A stretch of DNA of 50,158 bases from Streptomyces sp. CB01201 (GTDB taxonomy: Bacteria > Actinomycetota > Actinomycetes > Streptomycetales > Streptomycetaceae), in assembly GCF_002803085.1 (NCBI RefSeq), contig NZ_NNBJ01000033.1, positions 1 to 50,158 on the forward strand, given 5' to 3'. The notes under the pieces were generated by a model. It was given only the letters and a program-made list of their open reading frames with translations. It was not told the DNA's origin and made no database searches. The position numbers and the translations under genes were made by a program. Shown here piece by piece: positions 1 to 7,481 of the stretch (positions are counted from its first letter, which is position 1; the number at the start of each line of letters is the position of its first letter).

Positions 1-60
1 GTTCATGTCGACGCACCACGAACGGAGCAACGAACCATCGACTTTACGGACACGGCCTAG
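1..60 (+). CDS. possible 3' end of a gene truncated by the window edge
   Basis: Frame 1 is open from base 1 and ends at TAG 58-60, giving a 19-residue tail. Its stop overlaps the stop of the minus-strand gene that ends at 57, a common arrangement for convergent genes. There is too little sequence to identify it, and a second frame is also open here, so this is only a possibility. Confidence 0.25.
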   Translation, partial: VHVDAPRTEQRTIDFTDTA

Positions 61-770
61 GCGCCCGTCGAGACCAGATCCCGGGCCGCGCCGTTCACCG
101 GCTGCGGCGTGCCCGTGAGGTCCAGGACGAACAGCGGGACGTGCAGCTCGTCGGCGCGGCGGCGGGCGTCCGGCGCGTATCCCGCGAGCGAGAAGTGGAC
201 GCTGCGGGCCGGGATGGTCATGGCGTGCAGCCACAGGCATTCGACGGCCTTGAGCGAGGCCGGCCGGGTCGTGGGGTCCACCTGGGCCACCAGACCCCGT
301 CCGCGCAGGTCGATGCCGGAGGCCGGGGGCGGCTCGGCGTGCAGGACGTCGCCGAAGCCGAGCCAGGTCAGATAGAGCCCGGCCGCGGTCACCGCGTCGC
401 GCGCGGTACGGATCGTGAGCGGCCGGAACGCCGCACGGACCGGCACCCCCGCGGGGCGGCCGGTCCGTGCCCCCCGCTCCGCGGCCGTCGGTCCGGGCGG
501 CGCCGTGACCGGGCGGACCGGCACTCTCAGGACCGTCCCGCAGGAGCAGCCGAGCTCGGGCTGCGGCCACTGGCTCTGGCGCCCGCACGCCCGGCAGCGC
601 ACGGTGACCCAGGTGTCCGTCCAGGTGCGATGGGTGATCGGCAAGGGTGCGGCGCCGCGCTGGATCGGCGGCGCGAGCGGGGCTCCGCAGGCGCAGGGGT
701 AGGCCGGCGGCACATAGACGTGATCGCGCCGACAGGCGGGGCACCGCAGCGGCACGCCGTCCCCGTTCAC
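57..770 (-). CDS. double zinc-ribbon protein with a degenerate Mrr-like nuclease domain
   Basis: A 237-residue protein from a GTG start. The N-terminal third has two zinc-ribbon units, each a CxxC pair followed by a CxC (about residues 10-30 and 58-78). The C-terminal 110 residues look like the Mrr branch of PD-(D/E)xK nucleases: GIDLRG, then a strand ending AQVD, then helix-strand-helix and a final FVLDL strand. In active Mrr enzymes the strand would end QxK; here the lysine position is D, so catalysis may be lost. The domain call is by eye. It may bind nucleic acid without cutting it. It stands alone, divergent from gcl. Confidence 0.7.
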   Translation of the reverse strand: MNGDGVPLRCPACRRDHVYVPPAYPCACGAPLAPPIQRGAAPLPITHRTWTDTWVTVRCRACGRQSQWPQPELGCSCGTVLRVPVRPVTAPPGPTAAERGARTGRPAGVPVRAAFRPLTIRTARDAVTAAGLYLTWLGFGDVLHAEPPPASGIDLRGRGLVAQVDPTTRPASLKAVECLWLHAMTIPARSVHFSLAGYAPDARRRADELHVPLFVLDLTGTPQPVNGAARDLVSTGA

Positions 771-942
771 CGGCCCCCACCTCTCTGACGACGCGGCCCG
801 CGCGAGGGCCGCCGTGCGGGGTCACCGCACGGCTCGCGCTCCACGCCGGGCGGAGTCCCCGGTGGCTCTTCCAGGGGCTCCGCCGTCCATGGTCCATCAA
901 CCGCGTCCGCGGTGTGGCCGATTCGCGCATCCCGGCCCTCCC

Positions 943-971
943 TTGACGCGCTGGCGAAGCCGTCCTACATT
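943..971 (+). promoter_or_regulatory. gcl promoter
   Basis: TTGACG at 943-948 and TACATT at 966-971 with a 17-bp spacer fit the housekeeping consensus of Streptomyces. Transcription would start near 978, inside the first operator half. Confidence 0.65.
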
Positions 972-973
972 GC

Positions 974-1009
974 TTCCACATAGCAGAATGAAACTTCCGC
1001 ATTACGGAA
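974..1009. promoter_or_regulatory. tandem AllR-type operator of gcl
   Basis: The strong site TTCCGCATTACGGAA (995-1009) has perfect 5-bp arms around a 5-bp centre. The weaker site TTCCACATAGCAGAA (974-988) begins exactly 21 bp earlier, so both lie on one face of the helix. The pair sits at and just after the predicted start point, a repressor arrangement. The same pair with the same spacing precedes hyi. Confidence 0.75.
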
Positions 1010-1079
1010 TTCGGTTTGAAGGTGGCGCGGCCAGGCGGCGCGCCCGAGCCGATTTCGCCGGCCGAAGCAGGAGCACCCC

Positions 1080-2870
1080 ATGCCTCGTATGACCGCTGCC
1101 CGAGCGGCAGTTGAGATCCTCAAGCTCGAAGGCGTCAGCCACGCCTTCGGCGTGCCGGGCGCGGCGATCAACCCCTTCTACCGGGCGCTCAAGGAGGGCG
1201 GTGGCATCGACCACACGCTCGCCCGCCACGTCGAAGGCGCCTCCCACATGGCGGAGGGATACACGCGCTCCAACCCGGGCAACATCGGGGTCTGCATCGG
1301 CACGTCGGGCCCCGCGGGCACCGACATGATCACCGGTCTGTACTCCGCGATCGGCGACTCGATCCCGATCCTCTGCATCACCGGCCAGGCCCCGGTCGCG
1401 GTGATCCACAAGGAGGACTTCCAGGCGGTCGACATCGCCTCGATCGCGGCTCCGGTCACCAAGGCCGCGACGACCGTCCTGGAGGCCGCGCAGGTCCCCG
1501 GCGTCTTCCAGCAGGCCTTCCACCTGATGCGCTCCGGCCGCCCCGGCCCGGTCCTCATCGACCTGCCGATCGACGTCCAGCTCACCGAGATCGACTTCGA
1601 CCCGGAGACCTACCAGCCGCTCCCGGTCTACAAGCCGGCCGCCAGCCGGGCCCAGATCGAGAAGGCCATCGGCTTCCTCCTGGAGTCCGAGCGCCCGCTG
1701 ATCGTCGCCGGTGGCGGCATCATCAACGCGGACGCCTCCGACCTGCTGGTCGAGTTCGCCGAGATCACCAACACTCCGGTCATCCCCACCCTCATGGGCT
1801 GGGGCGCCATCGCGGACGACCACGAGCTGAACGCCGGCATGGTGGGCCTCCAGACCTCGCACCGCTACGGCAACGCGACGTTCCTGGAGTCGGACTTCGT
1901 CCTGGGCATCGGCAACCGCTGGGCCAACCGCCACACCGGTTACAAGCTCGACGTCTACACCCAGGGCCGCAAGTTCGTCCACGTCGACATCGAGCCCACC
2001 CAGATCGGCAAGATCTTCGCGCCGGACTACGGAATCGCCTCCGACGCCAAGGCCGCCCTGGAGCTCTTCGTCGAGGTCGCCAAGGAGCTGAAGGCCGCCG
2101 GCAAGCTGCCCGACCGCTCGGCCTGGGTCGCATCCCACCTGGAGCGCAAGTCCACGCTCCAGCGCCGCACCCACTTCGACAACGTGCCGATGAAGCCGCA
2201 GCGGGTCTACGAGGAGATGAACAAGGCCTTCGGCCCGGAGACGCGCTACGTCACCACCATCGGCCTCTCGCAGATCGCCGGCGCGCAGATGCTGCACGTC
2301 TACAAGCCGCGCAACTGGATCAACTGCGGCCAGGCCGGCCCGCTCGGCTGGACCATCCCGGCCGCGCTCGGTGCCGCGACCGCCGACCCCGAGGTCCCGG
2401 TCGTCGCCCTGTCCGGCGACTACGACTTCCAGTTCATGCTGGAGGAGCTGGCGGTCGGCGCGCAGCACAAGATCCCGTACGTCCACGTTCTCGTGAACAA
2501 CGCCTACCTGGGCCTGATCCGTCAGGCGCAGATCGGCCTGGACATCAACTTCCAGGTCAACCTGGAGTTCGAGAACATCAACTCCCCGGAGCTGGGCGTC
2601 TACGGCGTCGACCACGTCAAGGTCGTCGAGGGCCTGGGCTGCAAGGCCATCCGGGTCACCGAGCCGGACCAGCTGCTGCCCGCGTTCGAGGAGGCCAAGA
2701 AGCTGGCCGCCGAGTTCCGTGTCCCGGTCGTCGTCGAGGCGATCCTGGAGCGGATCACGAACATCTCGATGAGCCGCACCAACGACATCAGCGACATCAG
2801 CGAGTTCGAGGAGCTGGCCACCGAGCCGGGCCACGCCCCGACCGCGATCCGCCCCCTGACGGCTTCCTGA
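1080..2870 (+). CDS. gcl: glyoxylate carboligase (tartronate-semialdehyde synthase)
   Basis: A 596-residue ThDP/FAD enzyme that joins two glyoxylates to tartronate semialdehyde with release of CO2, in the cytosol. It has the three-domain acetolactate-synthase layout. The family hallmark is visible: the usual catalytic Glu of the cofactor-binding helix is replaced by Val51 (RHVEGASHMAEGYTR). The ThDP-Mg motif runs from GDYDFQF (G446) to NN at 473-474. RBS AGGAG at 1069-1073 fits the ATG. The product is reduced by GlxR (13276-14166), and Hyi (14227-15060) interconverts hydroxypyruvate; all three share the operator type seen upstream of this gene. Confidence 0.97.
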   Translation: MPRMTAARAAVEILKLEGVSHAFGVPGAAINPFYRALKEGGGIDHTLARHVEGASHMAEGYTRSNPGNIGVCIGTSGPAGTDMITGLYSAIGDSIPILCITGQAPVAVIHKEDFQAVDIASIAAPVTKAATTVLEAAQVPGVFQQAFHLMRSGRPGPVLIDLPIDVQLTEIDFDPETYQPLPVYKPAASRAQIEKAIGFLLESERPLIVAGGGIINADASDLLVEFAEITNTPVIPTLMGWGAIADDHELNAGMVGLQTSHRYGNATFLESDFVLGIGNRWANRHTGYKLDVYTQGRKFVHVDIEPTQIGKIFAPDYGIASDAKAALELFVEVAKELKAAGKLPDRSAWVASHLERKSTLQRRTHFDNVPMKPQRVYEEMNKAFGPETRYVTTIGLSQIAGAQMLHVYKPRNWINCGQAGPLGWTIPAALGAATADPEVPVVALSGDYDFQFMLEELAVGAQHKIPYVHVLVNNAYLGLIRQAQIGLDINFQVNLEFENINSPELGVYGVDHVKVVEGLGCKAIRVTEPDQLLPAFEEAKKLAAEFRVPVVVEAILERITNISMSRTNDISDISEFEELATEPGHAPTAIRPLTAS

Positions 2871-2875
2871 GCCGC

Positions 2876-2916
2876 GGCTCCCGGGGTCAGGGCCTTCGGG
2901 CCGGGACCCCGGAGCC
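2876..2916. terminator. hairpin after gcl
   Basis: GGCTCCCGGGGTC pairs with GACCCCGGAGCC across a short loop, immediately after the gcl stop. There is no long T run, as is usual in Streptomyces. Confidence 0.6.
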
Positions 2917-2928
2917 ACCCATGAAACG

Positions 2929-2970
2929 GTCCGGCCTCCGTTCCCCCGCACTGGGGAGCGGAGGCCGGAC
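2929..2970. terminator. bidirectional hairpin between gcl and the ArsR-SRPBCC gene
   Basis: Perfect 12-bp arms, GTCCGGCCTCCG and CGGAGGCCGGAC, between two convergent genes. Probably serves both. Confidence 0.65.
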
Positions 2971-3017
2971 GTGCGACCTGACGCCTTCCCGCCCGCCCGT
3001 GCCGCCCGACCGTACGG

Positions 3018-3809
3018 CTACCGCGCCTCGCGCTCGACCAGAGTCTTGAGCGTGGAGAGGATCATCACCCAGCCGTCGCTGACCCCCTTGAGCATCTCGC
3101 TCTCCGCGCTTTCGAATCCGTCGTGCGTGATGGTCAGCTTCACGCCGAGGGAGGCCGGATCGGCGGGCAGGATGTCGAAGGCGACCTGGGACTGCTCGGT
3201 GCGCGCGCTCTCGAACTCCTCCTCGCTGTCGAAGAGTTGACGGTGCATCGGCTGCAATCGATGCCAGGTGTACGCCAGCTTGCGGCCCGGCACCGCCTCT
3301 ATCACCGCCTGGCCCAGATCCTCGTACGCCCCCTCCGGACCCATCTTCCACAGCACCGGCGAGCCCACCCGCCAGTCGGACCTGGGCCCCCAGCCGCCGA
3401 AGTACCGCTGGGCGAACTCGGCGTCGGTCAGGGCCTCGTAGAGGCGCTCGGGGGTGGTCTCGATATAGATCTCGTAGACGAACTCGGCCTTGTCCATGAG
3501 GGGTTTCTCCTCCAGGCTCCGCTTCCATCGGGCGGGCCGGTTGGGCCCGCCGCTCTCGTACTGGCCGATCCAGCGCTCCGACAGCTCCCGGATCGGGGCC
3601 GGGTCGAGGTAGTGGAACTTCTCCCGGCCGCCCCGCACCGAGGTGACCAGACGGGCCGCCTCAAGGACCGCGAGGTGCTTGCTGACCGCCTGCCGCGACA
3701 TGGCGAGCCCCTCGCACAGCTCCCGGAGCGTCTGCCCGTTCCGCGTCCGGAGCCGGTCGAGCAGGCGTCGCCGGCTGGTGTCGGCCAGCGCCCTGAAGAC
3801 GTCGTCCAC
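3018..3809 (-). CDS. ArsR-type regulator fused to an AHSA1/SRPBCC domain
   Basis: 263 residues from GTG 3809, chosen for the GGAGG five bases upstream. Residues 1-90 form an ArsR winged helix (VDDVFRALADTSRRRLLD, then the recognition helix in MSRQAVSKHLAVLEAARLV). No metal-binding cysteines are seen. From about residue 110 (MDKAEFVYEIYIETTPERLY) comes an AHSA1-like SRPBCC ligand-binding domain. In many actinobacteria these are two adjacent genes; here they are one reading frame, although the internal ATG at MDKAEF could also start translation. The family commonly senses small hydrophobic ligands. It is probably autoregulated through the palindrome at 3886-3913. Confidence 0.85.
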   Translation of the reverse strand: MDDVFRALADTSRRRLLDRLRTRNGQTLRELCEGLAMSRQAVSKHLAVLEAARLVTSVRGGREKFHYLDPAPIRELSERWIGQYESGGPNRPARWKRSLEEKPLMDKAEFVYEIYIETTPERLYEALTDAEFAQRYFGGWGPRSDWRVGSPVLWKMGPEGAYEDLGQAVIEAVPGRKLAYTWHRLQPMHRQLFDSEEEFESARTEQSQVAFDILPADPASLGVKLTITHDGFESAESEMLKGVSDGWVMILSTLKTLVEREAR

Positions 3810-3885
3810 GCGCACCTCCGGAGGGCTTCCCGGGACGCCCGGCAGTTCTCGTGCGCCGATGGGGGGTCGTCGGTGGCATACCTCG

Positions 3886-3913
3886 GCAACCACACTGGCA
3901 ACCCCGTGGTTGC
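3886..3913. promoter_or_regulatory. putative operator of the ArsR-SRPBCC gene
   Basis: Inverted repeat GCAACCAC-N12-GTGGTTGC, 77 bases upstream of the GTG start. On the minus strand a TTGACA (3915-3920) precedes it, so the palindrome lies just after a -35 element, as expected for autorepression. Confidence 0.5.
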
Positions 3914-4038
3914 GTGTCAATTCATGACGATTTTCGCACCGGGAGGCGTTCTGGTGCACGGAGATATCGGATCGATTCCCCATCGTCACCCGGCGGGCCT
4001 GCCCTTCGGGCCCTTTCGCGGCGCATACTGGGGTGACG

Positions 4039-4260
4039 ATGACGAAGCCATCCGCGCCCCGGCGCCACCTGCCCACCAGCCCCTTCAAAGCCCCGGACGC
4101 CCCGGCGGCCAAGCACTTCGTCCTAGGAGACCGGGTCACACACGACCAGTTCGGCCTGGGCACCATCATTGGGGTCGAGGACGGCGTCGCGATGCTCGTC
4201 GACTTCGGCTCCCGCCAGGCCCGAATCGTGAGTCCGTATACCCGCATGGACAAGCTCTAG
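4039..4260 (+). CDS. small Tudor-like (PcrA C-terminal type) protein
   Basis: 73 residues from ATG 4039 (GTG 4033 is an alternative in-frame start). A -10-like CATACT at 4024-4029 with no clear RBS suggests a leaderless transcript from ATG 4039. Residues 30-73 (GDRVTHDQFGLGTIIGVEDG to VDFGSRQARIVSPYTRMDKL) match the small barrel at the end of PcrA/UvrD helicases and CarD-like RNA polymerase-binding modules. The short N-tail is basic. Role unknown; RNA polymerase or nucleic-acid binding is an inference from the fold. Confidence 0.7.
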   Translation: MTKPSAPRRHLPTSPFKAPDAPAAKHFVLGDRVTHDQFGLGTIIGVEDGVAMLVDFGSRQARIVSPYTRMDKL

Positions 4261-4280
4261 ACCTCGCCCCCAGGGGAGAG

Positions 4281-4316
4281 CCCCGGGCCGGACCGCACAC
4301 GCGGTCCGGCCCGGGG
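4281..4316. terminator. strong hairpin terminator
   Basis: CCCCGGGCCGGACCGC, a 4-base loop, then the reverse complement: 16 perfect pairs, 20 bases after the stop of the Tudor-like gene. The rest of the gap to 4483 shows no gene. Confidence 0.75.
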
Positions 4317-4483
4317 GCGTGTCCGAGCCCCCTTGGGCACCCGCGCGAACCCTCCTGCGGGCTGCCCGTCCGGGTGAATCCCGCGCGAGGCTCCGAGGGG
4401 GGCGTACGGGGAACCGCCGCGCGCCGCTCGGCCGTGCGCGGGCCGGGGCGACCGGTCCCGCCGCCTCGCCATTCGTACCGGCC

Positions 4484-5155
4484 CTAGGAGCCCGGCGAGT
4501 CGGTGTCCGATGCCTCGTCGGCGACGATGGACGCCAGCTGGGTGAGGGAATCGATCCGCCAGTCCGCCGCCGCGACGACCTTCGGGTCGTCCGCCCACCA
4601 GTGTCCCCACGGCCCGCGCCGCAGATGGGCGACGCGCAGTCCCGCCGCCTTGGCGGGGAACAGGTCGTTCACGGGATGGTCGCCGACGTACACGGTCCGG
4701 TGCGGCGCCGACCCGGCCGCCTCCAACACCCGTTCGTAGAAGCCGGGCCGGGGCTTGTCGACGCCCCACTCGTCGGAGGTCGCCACCAGGTCGGCGGGCA
4801 GGTCGAGGCCCCGCAGCAGCTCGCCGGCCCGGACGGTCTGGTTCCCGGCGACGACGACGCGGACACCGAGCTTGCGCAGCCCGCCCAGGGCGGGCCGCAC
4901 ATCGTCGTACAGGTCGGTCTCGTCGAGGTGTTCACCCCGCCCCGAGGCCTCCCGCGCCAGATGGGCCTCGCGCACGTCCATGCCGGGCTTGAGCATGCGC
5001 AGGGCGTCCGCCGCGTCGCCGCCCTGGGTGACGACCGCGCCGACGAGCGCGGCGAGCGTGTGCCGCGGGACGCCGATCCAGTCGGCCCAGGACGCCCAGT
5101 AGCGGTCGTCGCGCACCAGTGTTTCGCCTATGTCGAGGACGATGGTCTCAATCAT
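4484..5155 (-). CDS. HAD-family hydrolase, first of two paralogues
   Basis: 223 residues with a HAD core and helical cap. Motif I is LDIGETLV: the nucleophile Asp is present but the usual second Asp is Gly. Later motifs are AGNQT (II), DKPRPGFY (III Lys) and YVGDHPVND (IV). The cap begins YWASWADWIGVPRHTLAALVGAVV. It is clearly related to the HAD gene at 9973-10635, which shares WADWLGVPRHT, HFDETDLY, GNQTVRAG and RRGPW. A minus-strand TAGGAT (rc at 5165-5170) lies 9 bases before the ATG with no RBS, so the mRNA is probably leaderless. Substrate unknown; the missing acid/base Asp argues against a standard phosphomonoesterase. Confidence 0.85.
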   Translation of the reverse strand: MIETIVLDIGETLVRDDRYWASWADWIGVPRHTLAALVGAVVTQGGDAADALRMLKPGMDVREAHLAREASGRGEHLDETDLYDDVRPALGGLRKLGVRVVVAGNQTVRAGELLRGLDLPADLVATSDEWGVDKPRPGFYERVLEAAGSAPHRTVYVGDHPVNDLFPAKAAGLRVAHLRRGPWGHWWADDPKVVAAADWRIDSLTQLASIVADEASDTDSPGS

Positions 5156-5201
5156 CGAGGCCGATCCTAGGCGCTCGACCGGACATATCGGTCCGACGCC
5201 A

Positions 5202-5408
5202 CTACAGCGCGGACTGGAATGCGGAAGCGGACGGCACGGTGTCGGCGGTCAGGGTGACGCGGCGGAGGGCCTCAGGGGTGCGGCCGGCGTGCTGGGCGGC
5301 GGCCCGGGCGGCGAGTCCTCTGCGGCGGTGGCCGACCGGGAGCGCCGCGACAACGGGCTGGGCGTCGACAAGGGGCAGGGCGGCGGCGGACACAAGTTTC
5401 GTGGTCAT
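5202..5408 (-). CDS. small protein of unknown function
   Basis: 68 residues. I do not recognise it. The codons nearly all end in G or C, as in real genes here, and the start is preceded by a weak AATGAGG. Composition is Ala/Val-rich with an Arg-rich middle and no clear signal peptide, though the first 25 residues are fairly hydrophobic. It stands alone. Confidence 0.45.
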   Translation of the reverse strand: MTTKLVSAAALPLVDAQPVVAALPVGHRRRGLAARAAAQHAGRTPEALRRVTLTADTVPSASAFQSAL

Positions 5409-5540
5409 GCCTCATTGTGCATGGCGCCGCACTGTGCTGCCGCCCGTTTGACGAGGGCTCAACTGGGTTGTAGAGGCGGAAGGTTGGGGCGCCCCGACGC
5501 GGCGGGCGGGGGCCGGGGTGCGACGGCGAGGCCACCGGGC

Positions 5541-5618
5541 GCGGGGAGGTGCGCGGCCGGGGTGCGCGGCCGGGGTGCGGGGAGGTGCGCGGCCCGGGTG
5601 CGCGGCCCGGGTGCGCCG
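5541..5618. repeat. G-rich imperfect tandem repeat
   Basis: Units of 12-13 bases built on GGTGCGCGGCC(G/C)GG are repeated about five times just past the stop of the secreted inhibitor-like gene. The top strand carries many runs of three or more G, so a quadruplex or slippage hotspot is possible. The gap 5409-5622 holds no convincing gene. Confidence 0.6.
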
Positions 5619-5622
5619 GGTC

Positions 5623-6063
5623 TCACCTCACTTCGGCGGTCACCTTCCAGGGCACGACGACCGTGGGGCATACGCGTCCGGGGTCCGGGCGGCAGGAGCG
5701 GGCGGCGGTCAGCGTGGTGACGCCCTGTTTCTCCGCGTGGAACACGGCTTGGGCGCCGCCTCCCGGTGACGCGCCGCCGACGGTCCGCCGCAGCGTGTCG
5801 GCGTCCTTGGCCTGCGGAACGCTCCAGGCATGGGTGAGCCCCTGGGAGCGCGCCCCCGTGAGCCTGACCTCCACGTCGTCACCGGCCGCCAGGACAACGC
5901 TCCGGCCGTCGTCGGCGTTCGTCAGCACCACGCGCTTGGCCGCGGCCCGCGCCGGCGCGAGGTGCGGTTGCGCGGCGGCGGGCGCGGCGACGGTGACGAG
6001 GGCCGCCGCCCCCAGCCCCCAAGCCAGCGGCAGAGCAAGGCGTTTGGACGACTCGGTCTTCAA
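5623..6063 (-). CDS. secreted chagasin-like (I42) protease inhibitor candidate
   Basis: 146 residues from TTG 6063, chosen because GGAGG lies four bases upstream and a signal peptide follows at once (LALPLAWGLGAAALVTVAAPAAAQ). The mature part resembles inhibitor family I42: a GDDVEVRL strand, HAWSVP, a Gly-rich loop GGASPGGGAQAVF, and RSCRPDPGRVCPTVVVPW where the family's third loop would be. Two Cys in that loop could form a disulfide. The family inhibits papain-like cysteine proteases. The assignment is by pattern, so the exact inhibitor role is tentative. Confidence 0.6.
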   Translation of the reverse strand: MKTESSKRLALPLAWGLGAAALVTVAAPAAAQPHLAPARAAAKRVVLTNADDGRSVVLAAGDDVEVRLTGARSQGLTHAWSVPQAKDADTLRRTVGGASPGGGAQAVFHAEKQGVTTLTAARSCRPDPGRVCPTVVVPWKVTAEVR

Positions 6064-6227
6064 GACCCCTCCGGGGGTGGTCGTTCGGAACGGGCGGCAC
6101 CGTGGGGTGAGCCCCGGGGACCAGACTGAGCCCACCGGCACGCCCGGCATCCGCGGCTCGCGACGGAATACCCCGAAGTGGTGACGCGGTCGCTCTCCCC
6201 GGGGGTGCCCGGGTGCGGTCGGGCGCT

Positions 6228-6298
6228 CAAAGATCAAGGCCCCACCCGTACCAACCGGGTGGGGCCTTGATCATCGGGCGCTCGGTTCGGGACCGTAA
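6228..6298. repeat. left copy of a 70-bp direct repeat, attachment-site-like
   Basis: Starts CAAAGATCAAGGCCCCACC and ends with 37 bases (GGGCCTTGATC through GGGACCGTAA) identical to the copy at 11232-11301; only the hairpin loop region differs. ATCAAGGCCCCACCCG and its complement form a 16-bp stem (6233-6271) that could also terminate transcription. The pair bounds a 5-kb accessory segment. Confidence 0.7.
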
Positions 6299-6406
6299 CT
6301 AGATTTTTTTGACCCCTTTGTGACCTGCGGTTATGCCGAAAACGCTGACATCGCGGTGCAGTTCGATGACGTCCAATGACGCCCGAAGCCCCCGACTGCG
6401 GACCGC

Positions 6407-6422
6407 TGTTCCCGTGGGAACA
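6407..6422. promoter_or_regulatory. palindrome TGTTCCCGTGGGAACA
   Basis: A perfect 16-bp inverted repeat with a related half-site TGGGAACA at 6485-6492. It lies upstream of the remains of an XRE gene (6593-6694), so it may be that regulator's old operator. Function inferred only from position. Confidence 0.4.
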
Positions 6423-6592
6423 CGGCGGATTGGCGGTGCCCAGGCGCCCCAACGCATGAGTGCGAATCGGCCTGTTCGCGCACATGGGAACATGCCGGTG
6501 CCACCGCCGTTCGGCAGGGGCACCGTTGGCCACTCCCGTTCGTCTGGGGGGGCTGGACCAAGAGGGCCGCTCTATGGGGGATCTGTGGCTGA

Positions 6593-6694
6593 TACCCACC
6601 TATCGAGCAGGGTCACGCGAGCCCCGTCCTCGACACCCTCGTCCTCATCGCCGACGCGATCGGCGTCCCACTCGCAGACCTCGTGAGGCAGTAG
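6593..6694 (+). pseudogene. remnant of an XRE-family HTH regulator
   Basis: An ORF without a start encodes IEQGHASPVLDTLVLIADAI then GVPLADLVRQ and a stop. This is the second half of an XRE helix-turn-helix (recognition-helix end, SPxLDTL, and the final LADLVR helix). An in-frame TGA at 6590-6592 separates it from anything upstream, and the first helices are missing. It is best read as a degraded gene left by rearrangement at the edge of the repeat-bounded segment. Confidence 0.6.
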
Positions 6695-6743
6695 GAATCC
6701 CCGGCCACACCGAGTGGGCGCTAGTGGCCGGGGCAGATGATCG

Positions 6744-6902
6744 TCAGGCTTCGGACCTCGGTACGAGGAAGCCCCGAACAGGACTCGGCTCTTCGTCCTG
6801 CGTCCGTCGCCAGCTCCTGGCTGGACGGCGATCCGGCTGGGCGCGTCGCCAGTCCTCGACGAGCTCGGCGTACCGAGGGTCCGTCCACTCCTGATTGTCC
6901 AT
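6744..6902 (-). CDS. small hydrophilic protein of the accessory segment
   Basis: 52 residues, beginning MDNQEWTDPRYAELVEDWRR. A near-perfect RBS (AGGAGG, rc at 6908-6913) lies five bases before the ATG, which is the main support. The first 20 residues predict an acidic amphipathic helix; the rest is Arg/Pro-rich. It starts 31 bases after the stop of the gene at 6934 and is probably co-transcribed with it. No family recognised. Confidence 0.6.
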   Translation of the reverse strand: MDNQEWTDPRYAELVEDWRRAQPDRRPARSWRRTQDEEPSPVRGFLVPRSEA

Positions 6903-6933
6903 GCCTACCTCCTGCCGCACAGCGTAGGGGGTG

Positions 6934-7398
6934 TCAGCCCTTGGGCTTGGGGATGATGACGATCGGACCGCCGTCGTCGGAGTGCTGGCACTTGGCAGCC
7001 ACCGAGACGAGTTCTGCGTCGGGCGCGCCCCACAGATCGGTGTCCACGCTGTACCCGGCGCTCTCGATCGCGGCGATGGTCCGCGCCAGAACGGCCGAGT
7101 CGAAGCGGCCCGGGTCGGGGCGTTCGGGGGTGTGGTGGACGAATCCGCCGAGTAGTGCGCAGAGGTTCTGGTAGAGGCCGGTGTGCAGGATCAGGGCGTG
7201 CCAGCCTTCGTCGACGACGCGGCTCGGTACCATGCCGCGGCCGCCGCGTGCGGATGCAGCCGCGACGAATGCGAGCGCGTCGGTGAGGATGCGGGACGCG
7301 AGGTCGGGCTCCATGCCCGGGTTGTTGTCGAGGATCGTCGCTCGGACCTCGTTGAACTGAGCGTCGGAGAGAAGGGTTCGTGCTGTCATCTGGTGCAC
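6934..7398 (-). CDS. hypothetical protein resembling the DUF1399 / glycine-rich-domain family
   Basis: 154 residues from GTG 7398 (GGAGG six bases upstream). The centre, VDEGWHALILHTGLYQNLC and then HHTPERPDP, matches the conserved D-WH and H-P pattern of the DUF1399/GRDP-like family. The fold appears all-helical with a C-terminal stretch GGPIVIIPKPKG. Function unknown. First gene of a two-gene unit with 6744-6902. Confidence 0.65.
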   Translation of the reverse strand: MHQMTARTLLSDAQFNEVRATILDNNPGMEPDLASRILTDALAFVAAASARGGRGMVPSRVVDEGWHALILHTGLYQNLCALLGGFVHHTPERPDPGRFDSAVLARTIAAIESAGYSVDTDLWGAPDAELVSVAAKCQHSDDGGPIVIIPKPKG

Positions 7399-7481
7399 GT
7401 GATGCCTCCGTTGGTTGAGGGGAGGTGCTTGGCCCCGTCCCGGCCACGGTCCTGCCAGGCAGTTTCAGCTGGGGCGGGGAG

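Larger units (their letters stand above)
771..1079. other. divergent intergenic region with the gcl promoter and operators
   Basis: About 309 bases between the divergent zinc-ribbon gene and gcl. The gcl side holds a good sigma-HrdB-like promoter (943-971) and a tandem palindrome (974-1009). The left 150 bases are GC-rich with no convincing ORF. Confidence 0.6.
6064..6592. other. gene-free junction with the left direct repeat
   Basis: About 530 bases without a convincing gene. It contains the 70-bp repeat (6228-6298), a T-rich stretch directly after it, a palindrome at 6407-6422, and lower GC than the surroundings. Six-frame ORFs here lack RBS and codon bias. Confidence 0.5.

Noticed and set aside
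1002..2951. A 649-codon open frame antisense to gcl
   Set aside because: Gcl is unmistakable in the other strand; the antisense product has repetitive Asp/Leu/Val/Gly composition.
6228..6298. tRNA gene fragment as the attachment site
   Set aside because: The repeat has one long stem but no cloverleaf, TTCRA T-loop or CCA end that I can fold by eye.
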